NCBI RefSeq assembly: GCF_002217435.1
Contig: NZ_MUHF01000023.1
Coordinates: forward strand, 1 to 64,000
Direction of reading: 5' to 3'
Origin: Flavobacterium reichenbachii
GTDB lineage: Bacteria; Bacteroidota; Bacteroidia; Flavobacteriales; Flavobacteriaceae
DNA: 64,000 nt
In this document: positions 59,591 through 64,000 of the stretch, piece after piece
Layout: every line of letters begins with the position of its first letter
How positions within the stretch are numbered: position 1 is the first letter of the stretch
The notes under the pieces: generated by a model
Databases searched by the model: none
What the model was told of the DNA's origin: nothing
Seen by the model: only the letters and a program-made list of their open reading frames with translations
Position numbers and translations under genes: made by a program

Positions 59591-60007
59591 TTATTTTGAA
59601 ATTTCAATTTCTTCTTTAATTTTTTCGATGCAAGATTCTAATTCTTTTTGAATTTCTTTACTCCAAAACCGCAAAACTTTCCAATTCTTTGAAACCAGAT
59701 ACTCATTTACTTCAGCATCGCGTTTCATATTGCGTTCGATTTTTGGAATCCAATATTCGCGATTCGATTTAATGCGTAACTGTTGTGCTTCCCAATTTTT
59801 TCCGTGAAAAAATTCGCTGTCAATAAAAATGGCGATTTTATAATTAGCAAAAGTCAAATCTGGTTTTCCAAATATTTTTTTATTGTTTTTGCGATATCGA
59901 TATCCCAAATTCCACAAAGCTTTTGCAAGTCTGACTTCGTCTTTTGTTCCCGTACTTTTTATCGCCTGCATATTTTTTCTCCGCTGTTCGGGAGTTAAAT
60001 TATCCAT
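59591..60007 (-). CDS. vsr: Very short patch repair endonuclease
   Basis: Vsr nicks T:G mismatches arising from 5mC deamination. The 138-residue protein contains TPEQRRKNMQAIKSTGTKDE, FGKPDLTFANYKIAIFID with the metal-binding Asp50, and FFHGKNW with His68, plus a C-terminal WKVLRFW. The cysteines of the E. coli zinc site are absent. Presence of Vsr beside a C5 methyltransferase is the usual arrangement. It lies 42 bp downstream of the 243-residue gene and 3 bp upstream of the endonuclease gene. Confidence 0.93.
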   Translation of the reverse strand: MDNLTPEQRRKNMQAIKSTGTKDEVRLAKALWNLGYRYRKNNKKIFGKPDLTFANYKIAIFIDSEFFHGKNWEAQQLRIKSNREYWIPKIERNMKRDAEVNEYLVSKNWKVLRFWSKEIQKELESCIEKIKEEIEISK

Positions 60008-60049
60008 GATCTTTTAAGATTAAATTTGTCTTTGAATGATAAATTTAAT

Positions 60050-60781
60050 CTATTTTTCTCTTAAACCCGAATACAAATCCTCTAAATCATGTAAATCGCC
60101 AGACTGAATATAATAATTCTCTGCATCCATTTTGGTTTTAGCATTCAGCAAAGCATTTTTAGAAATAACATATTGATTTTTAATTATATGCTGAATTGTC
60201 TTTATAGAACAACAACCCGGAATATCATAATACCAAGCTGTTTTTTCGATTTTCTGCCATAAATTTTCTTTGCTTTCAGGAGTTTCTTTTAAAACAAATT
60301 TTATATCAGGCTTAACTCTCACCAAAACAAAAAAATCGTAAGAATCTATATTTGAATTATCAAGATTGGGAATATATATTCCTTCTGAATTCCAATCTTT
60401 AGTTTCCAAAAGCAACAAATTAGAAAAGAAAGCTGCAGATTTTACACAAATCGATTTCCCATTTGCTTTTAAATCGGCTTCATCCCAAATTCCTTTTCCA
60501 TGAATACTGAAATCTGGAAACTCTACTTCAATATTCTGAAGTTTCAAATTTTCGTACAATACAATTTCTGCTAATTTTCCCTGAAATGTGTTTTGAAAAA
60601 TTACCGCATTTGTTCTCTCAGTTTCTCCACCAGATCTCGCTGGTCTATGAAATCCGCCTTCGTAAACCATTTTAAAGGCAAAATCAAAAGCTTGCTTTAT
60701 GAAAGCGAAATCAACTTCATTATTTTCAAAACTCTTTTTTAAAGTGATGAAATAGCTATTATCTCTTTGCTCTAACTTCAT
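60050..60781 (-). CDS. Possible second nuclease of the restriction island
   Basis: A 243-residue soluble protein I do not recognise by name. It has features of a PD-(D/E)XK nuclease: Glu72 in GKLAEIVLYENL, Asp103 in IWDEADLKANGK, and ICVKSAAFF with Lys114, which together spell E...D...xxK, although the residue before V-K is Cys rather than Glu/Asp. FSNLLLLETKDWNSEGIYI follows, as in several restriction enzymes. It is the first gene of a co-directional set with vsr and the B3-type endonuclease, so it could be a restriction subunit, a nicking partner or an unrelated accessory. Confidence 0.5.
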   Translation of the reverse strand: MKLEQRDNSYFITLKKSFENNEVDFAFIKQAFDFAFKMVYEGGFHRPARSGGETERTNAVIFQNTFQGKLAEIVLYENLKLQNIEVEFPDFSIHGKGIWDEADLKANGKSICVKSAAFFSNLLLLETKDWNSEGIYIPNLDNSNIDSYDFFVLVRVKPDIKFVLKETPESKENLWQKIEKTAWYYDIPGCCSIKTIQHIIKNQYVISKNALLNAKTKMDAENYYIQSGDLHDLEDLYSGLREK

Positions 60782-61104
60782 GATCTTATTTTAGTTCGTA
60801 AAAAGTAAAAATACATTTTTAAACTATAGAAAAATATTACAAAAAAAGATCTTGTCTATAAGTGGCCCCACCTGTAATACAAAATCACAAATATGGAAAT
60901 TTCGTAGAATTTACCAAGTCAAATCATGGAAAATTGGTGATATTCTGAGAGAAATAAAACATCATTTTTACGACAGGAAATTGATATTAGTGGTTTTTCA
61001 AATTATCCTAAAGATGACAAACAATAAATGTTAAAGAAAATTTTGATATCATTTTAAAAAGAATATTTTTGTACGTAATTCCCCTATATTCTTAAAACTA
61101 CTCT
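60782..61104. other. Gap with a possible gene remnant
   Basis: An open frame at about 60897-61034 reads QVKSWKIGDILREIKHHFYD, which looks protein-like but has no ATG in a good position and no recognisable fold; a frameshifted continuation (SGFSNYPKDDK) is seen near 61005. It may be a decayed accessory gene at the island boundary. No IS ends or tRNA were found here. Confidence 0.3.
61064..61071 (+). promoter_or_regulatory. Promoter -7 box of the 472-residue membrane protein gene
   Basis: TATTTTTG, full TAnnTTTG match, 33 bp before the ATG at 61105. Confidence 0.55.
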
Positions 61105-62523
61105 ATGAAATTAATTTTTAGCGAAACTCAAAATAATGTAATTAATAAAATTTGGGTATTCGGAACTATACTTTTTTCAATAAGTATGCTTCTCTATTGT
61201 ATCGAAGTTTTTACCCCAAACACTTTTATATTTACACAACTTTGGCGTATCCTTTCTTGGTTTTTCAACACGTTTATTCTTGCCTGGTATTTTTATAAAA
61301 ACAATAAAATAAGGACCGGAATCACTTTGCAATTATTGAGTATCCCTTATTTTTTTAAAAATAGCATATCCTCTTTTTTAGACTATAATTTGACCAGCTA
61401 TCTTTACGATTTTACTTGGTATGAAAGTAGCTACATTTACAAAATCATCAATTTTATAGGCTTTCTAATTCCTTTTCTTTATTTTGTTAAGCACTATTTT
61501 GCGCTGGAAAACTTTGATACTTCCAAAAAAACAAAATGGATTTTTCCTGTACTGATATCAATAGTTTTACTTAACGTTATTGATGTAGAACTTGAAAATA
61601 CATTTGGAAATTTTACATTTTTGAATTTCAGCGAACCTTACATGCAGGATATATTTATAACGACTATAGAGCTTATCAATACGTTTAAAATTTTATTTGC
61701 CCTTATCGGATTTTTCTACATTACCAATAGATTTGGAGGAATTAAAAGTATCCGAAAACCCATCGACGAGCAATTTATTGATACGAAATTCTTTAAGTGG
61801 GGTTTTATTATCAGCTATTTTATTTTGATTCTGACTATTTTAAATCTGGCTCAATCGATACTTTCAATTTCTTTGTTCTCTTCAGAATTTAATTTAGCAG
61901 AAGTAAGCAAATTAGTTTCAAGCTATTTTTTATTGCTGTATTCAGGAAGATTTTTAGGCAGTTTAATTCAGTTTCGAGGTTATTCTTTAAAAAGATATTT
62001 TGGAGTTATAAATGCTTTTACGCTTATTCCTATAATAAATATTTTTCCGTTTTTAGTTTTACTTCTAACAAAAAAAGCAGAAAACGTTACTCAATATTTT
62101 GATAATTTAAAGAAAAACAAAACAATTCATTTAGGTATTTATTGCCTTTTACTAACTCTTTTTCTGGTATATGATTATTTTACAAATGAAGTAAAAACCA
62201 TAACAGATTTGATAAAAATTCCTGTATTTATTCTAGCAATATTTTTGGTTGCTCATTATAAAATCATGACCAAAATTGTTCCTTTTGCAGTAGTTCTGTT
62301 TTTATATTTTGAAGACATAAAACGCTTCTTTGATTTTACCGAAGGTTATCTCGCTTTTTTCAAAGACAAGATCTTCTCCTTTTTATGGCTCTCTAGTTTT
62401 GGTGTTTTTATTCTTTATTATGTTTTTTATTATGTTTTACATAAATCCTTTTATGCTGCATATTCAAACACCCAAAACCAAGAAAACTTAACAGCAGATA
62501 CTGATAAGTTCAATCAACAATAA
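61105..62523 (+). CDS. Polytopic membrane protein, unknown
   Basis: A 472-residue protein I do not recognise. About eleven to twelve hydrophobic segments are spread evenly (near 18-38, 43-63, 71-90, 107-127, 147-165, 190-210, 230-255, 268-285, 305-327, 350-365, 372-390, 410-450), with charged links and aromatic-rich stretches. No transporter or glycosyltransferase motif is visible. It is followed within 10 bp by a lipoprotein gene and then another, so these three probably form one operon. Confidence 0.6.
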   Translation: MKLIFSETQNNVINKIWVFGTILFSISMLLYCIEVFTPNTFIFTQLWRILSWFFNTFILAWYFYKNNKIRTGITLQLLSIPYFFKNSISSFLDYNLTSYLYDFTWYESSYIYKIINFIGFLIPFLYFVKHYFALENFDTSKKTKWIFPVLISIVLLNVIDVELENTFGNFTFLNFSEPYMQDIFITTIELINTFKILFALIGFFYITNRFGGIKSIRKPIDEQFIDTKFFKWGFIISYFILILTILNLAQSILSISLFSSEFNLAEVSKLVSSYFLLLYSGRFLGSLIQFRGYSLKRYFGVINAFTLIPIINIFPFLVLLLTKKAENVTQYFDNLKKNKTIHLGIYCLLLTLFLVYDYFTNEVKTITDLIKIPVFILAIFLVAHYKIMTKIVPFAVVLFLYFEDIKRFFDFTEGYLAFFKDKIFSFLWLSSFGVFILYYVFYYVLHKSFYAAYSNTQNQENLTADTDKFNQQ

Positions 62524-62532
62524 ATACTCATT

Positions 62533-63699
62533 ATGAAAATTATCAAAATAATATATGTACTGGTATTCCTTTTATCAATATCAGGGTGCAAAAGATATAA
62601 TCTCGAAGAAAATCCAGCCAATAACGAATTAATTCCTCAAAAGACAAAAATTAACAAACAAGATGCTCAAAAGATCTTAAATTTAAAAGTAAATCTGACT
62701 TCTTTATCTGAACCTGGTAAATTTAATATTGCTATTCCGGACAATTACAATAGTGGAATTACTGTGTACGAACAAGGTAATATTGGTTTGGAATTTGGAA
62801 AAATAAATTTTATAAACCGAAAAGATGTAATTGGCATTGAGTTGGCCTCGGCATTGCTTCCAAGTGAAAGACTTTGTGAACAAAACGTTTATGTCATCAA
62901 AGAAGAAAACCCAAACTTGGTGAGCATGCCGGAAATCAAAAAGCAGCTTGTAAAAGAAAATAATATTTACTACGAAGATGCTAATAGCATTATTTACGGC
63001 GAAAATTTTACTGTTATCCATTACGAGTACGATACTGCCGCAAAAAGCTATATTTTTTATACTGGAGAAATAGATCATTTTGCAAAATTTCCTGAAAAAG
63101 AAAACATGGCTCTTCACATGCTTAAAAATGGTAAAAATTTATTGAAAAAAGATTTCAGCAAAATTCCTTTCAATTCTTGGGAAGAATATGTTTTGAATTC
63201 ACCTCATGCAGAAATCAATGTATTCAAATCTATTTTTACTAAATTAAATAAAGAAATGAAAGCTTTTCTGGGTCCCAATCAATCTGTATCGCCGAGATCA
63301 GAAGGAAACTATGGTTATGTAACGTTTTACAGATCAAATGATACAATGGATTTTGCTTATCTTAATTTTCTAAATGCGGTAAAAACAAATACTTTAGAAA
63401 AGTTCGAACTACCTGAAAAAATCAGTAACCGTTTTGAAGAAGTTTTCCTTGATTTAAGATATTCAACATCAAACAAATACAGCTATTCTCAAATAGACAA
63501 TGTTGCAGCTATAAAAATTACAGATCCAGAAAATAGTGATCGTGTTCATGAAATATTGATTTGTAATGTACAGCATGACCAAAAAAGTTTTTATTTAATT
63601 ACAAATGAGGTTTCAGACCTTACGAGGGATTTTTACATTAAAATGTTCAATTATTATTCAAAAAACAAGACGTTGGATATTCCTTCTCTAAAAAAATAA
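62533..63699 (+). CDS. Lipoprotein, unknown
   Basis: A 388-residue lipoprotein: MKIIKIIYVLVFLLSISGC ends in a lipobox cysteine. The mature part begins KRYNLEENPANNELIPQ and is a mix of strands (FNIAIPDNYNSGITVYEQG, GNYGYVTFYRS) and helices, with no domain I recognise. No SusD-like or TPR pattern. It lies 9 bp after the polytopic membrane protein and 2 bp before the next lipoprotein gene, so their products may form an envelope complex. Confidence 0.65.
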   Translation: MKIIKIIYVLVFLLSISGCKRYNLEENPANNELIPQKTKINKQDAQKILNLKVNLTSLSEPGKFNIAIPDNYNSGITVYEQGNIGLEFGKINFINRKDVIGIELASALLPSERLCEQNVYVIKEENPNLVSMPEIKKQLVKENNIYYEDANSIIYGENFTVIHYEYDTAAKSYIFYTGEIDHFAKFPEKENMALHMLKNGKNLLKKDFSKIPFNSWEEYVLNSPHAEINVFKSIFTKLNKEMKAFLGPNQSVSPRSEGNYGYVTFYRSNDTMDFAYLNFLNAVKTNTLEKFELPEKISNRFEEVFLDLRYSTSNKYSYSQIDNVAAIKITDPENSDRVHEILICNVQHDQKSFYLITNEVSDLTRDFYIKMFNYYSKNKTLDIPSLKK

Positions 63700-63701
63700 A
63701 T

Positions 63702-64000
63702 ATGAAAATTATACTAAAATTTACTGCATTAATAGCACTAATAACATGCAGCGGTTGTCATTTTGTCGGGGAAGATTTAATTGAAGTACCTGTAAAAGAT
63801 GAAATTACTTCTTCTGGTGAAATCAGTTTGAAAAAAGGAGAAACTGTTGTGTTTTGGACCAAGATAAATGCCAATACTGCATATCCTGAATACAGCATTA
63901 AGTATCTGATTGAAGAAAATAACAAAACCGTTGAATTTGACAGTATTAGCAGATTTACTTCTGGAAGAGATCATATAATAAATGCTAAGGCAAGTTCTGG
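63702..64000 (+). CDS. Lipoprotein, partial (runs off the window)
   Basis: The first 99 codons of a gene cut by the window end. It has a lipoprotein signal (MKIILKFTALIALITCSGC), then FVGEDLIEVPVKDEITSSGEISLKKGETVVFWTKINANT, a beta-rich start similar to surface-exposed domains. It follows the previous lipoprotein stop by 2 bases. Confidence 0.65.
   Translation, partial: MKIILKFTALIALITCSGCHFVGEDLIEVPVKDEITSSGEISLKKGETVVFWTKINANTAYPEYSIKYLIEENNKTVEFDSISRFTSGRDHIINAKASS

Noticed and set aside
57382..60781. A prophage or integrative element boundary at the restriction island
   Set aside because: No integrase, att-like direct repeats or tRNA are seen at either edge, so the mode of gain is not shown.

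Overview
This 64 kb window is chromosomal DNA of a Flavobacteriaceae member, most probably a Flavobacterium. The DNA is AT-rich, and many genes are preceded by the Bacteroidetes -7 element TAnnTTTG without clear Shine-Dalgarno sequences. Gene pairs are typical of the group (ftsX-DUF3098-uppP-truB; yceD-rpmF-fabH-accB-accC). There is a TonB-dependent receptor, a DUF5686 protein, LytTR-type signalling, small PepSY-like periplasmic proteins, and a 20164-20228 stem-loop resembling the Flavo-1 RNA family. No rRNA, prophage or CRISPR array was seen.

Layout. 0-3.7 kb: ModE-like regulator and TonB-dependent receptor, the latter with a 150-bp tandem duplication over its 3' end. 3.7-9.1 kb: housekeeping (ftsX, DUF3098, uppP, truB, thioredoxin-like, pyrH, frr). 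9.2-20.1 kb: envelope and signalling (DUF5686, CPA2 antiporter, LytS/LytTR pair with an SMR exporter, RND/MMPL exporter, TPR protein). 20.1-32 kb: candidate structured RNA, asnS, rpoN, tdk, rsmI, HopJ-like, recJ, MFS, hydrolase. 32-36 kb: heptaheme lipoprotein, lpxH-like, queD-like, a MITE-like element, enoyl-CoA hydratase, tRNA-Ala(GGC). 36.3-39.8 kb: an accessory stretch with orphan proteins and an IS200/IS605-like (RAYT-type) transposase embedded in two large palindromic repeat modules. 39.8-44.8 kb: LpxR-like, mtgA, FAD oxidoreductase, S9 peptidase. 45-50.8 kb: hybrid histidine kinase convergent with an NtrC-type sigma-54 activator, next to five tandem PepSY-like paralogues. 50.8-56.8 kb: fatty-acid, ribosomal-protein, pyridoxal and riboflavin genes. 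57.4-60.8 kb: restriction-modification island (5mC methyltransferase, B3-type restriction endonuclease candidate, Vsr, and a second possible nuclease). 61.1-64 kb: membrane protein and lipoproteins of unknown role, the last cut by the window edge.

How the parts may work together. The rpoN product could serve the NtrC-type activator at 47.4 kb, whose likely local target is the PepSY-like operon: a near-perfect 21-bp dyad and a -24-like element lie upstream of it. The transposase at 38.8 kb probably acts on the hairpins around it, which share TTC/GAA loops with covarying stems. In the restriction island, the methyltransferase would protect the host site, the convergent endonuclease would cut it, and Vsr would repair T:G mismatches from 5mC deamination.

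The strongest candidates for something little described are the transposase with its two composite repeat modules, the four-gene restriction island with two candidate nucleases, and the PepSY-like array with its putative sigma-54 control. All functional statements rest on reading motifs by eye; no database search was run.
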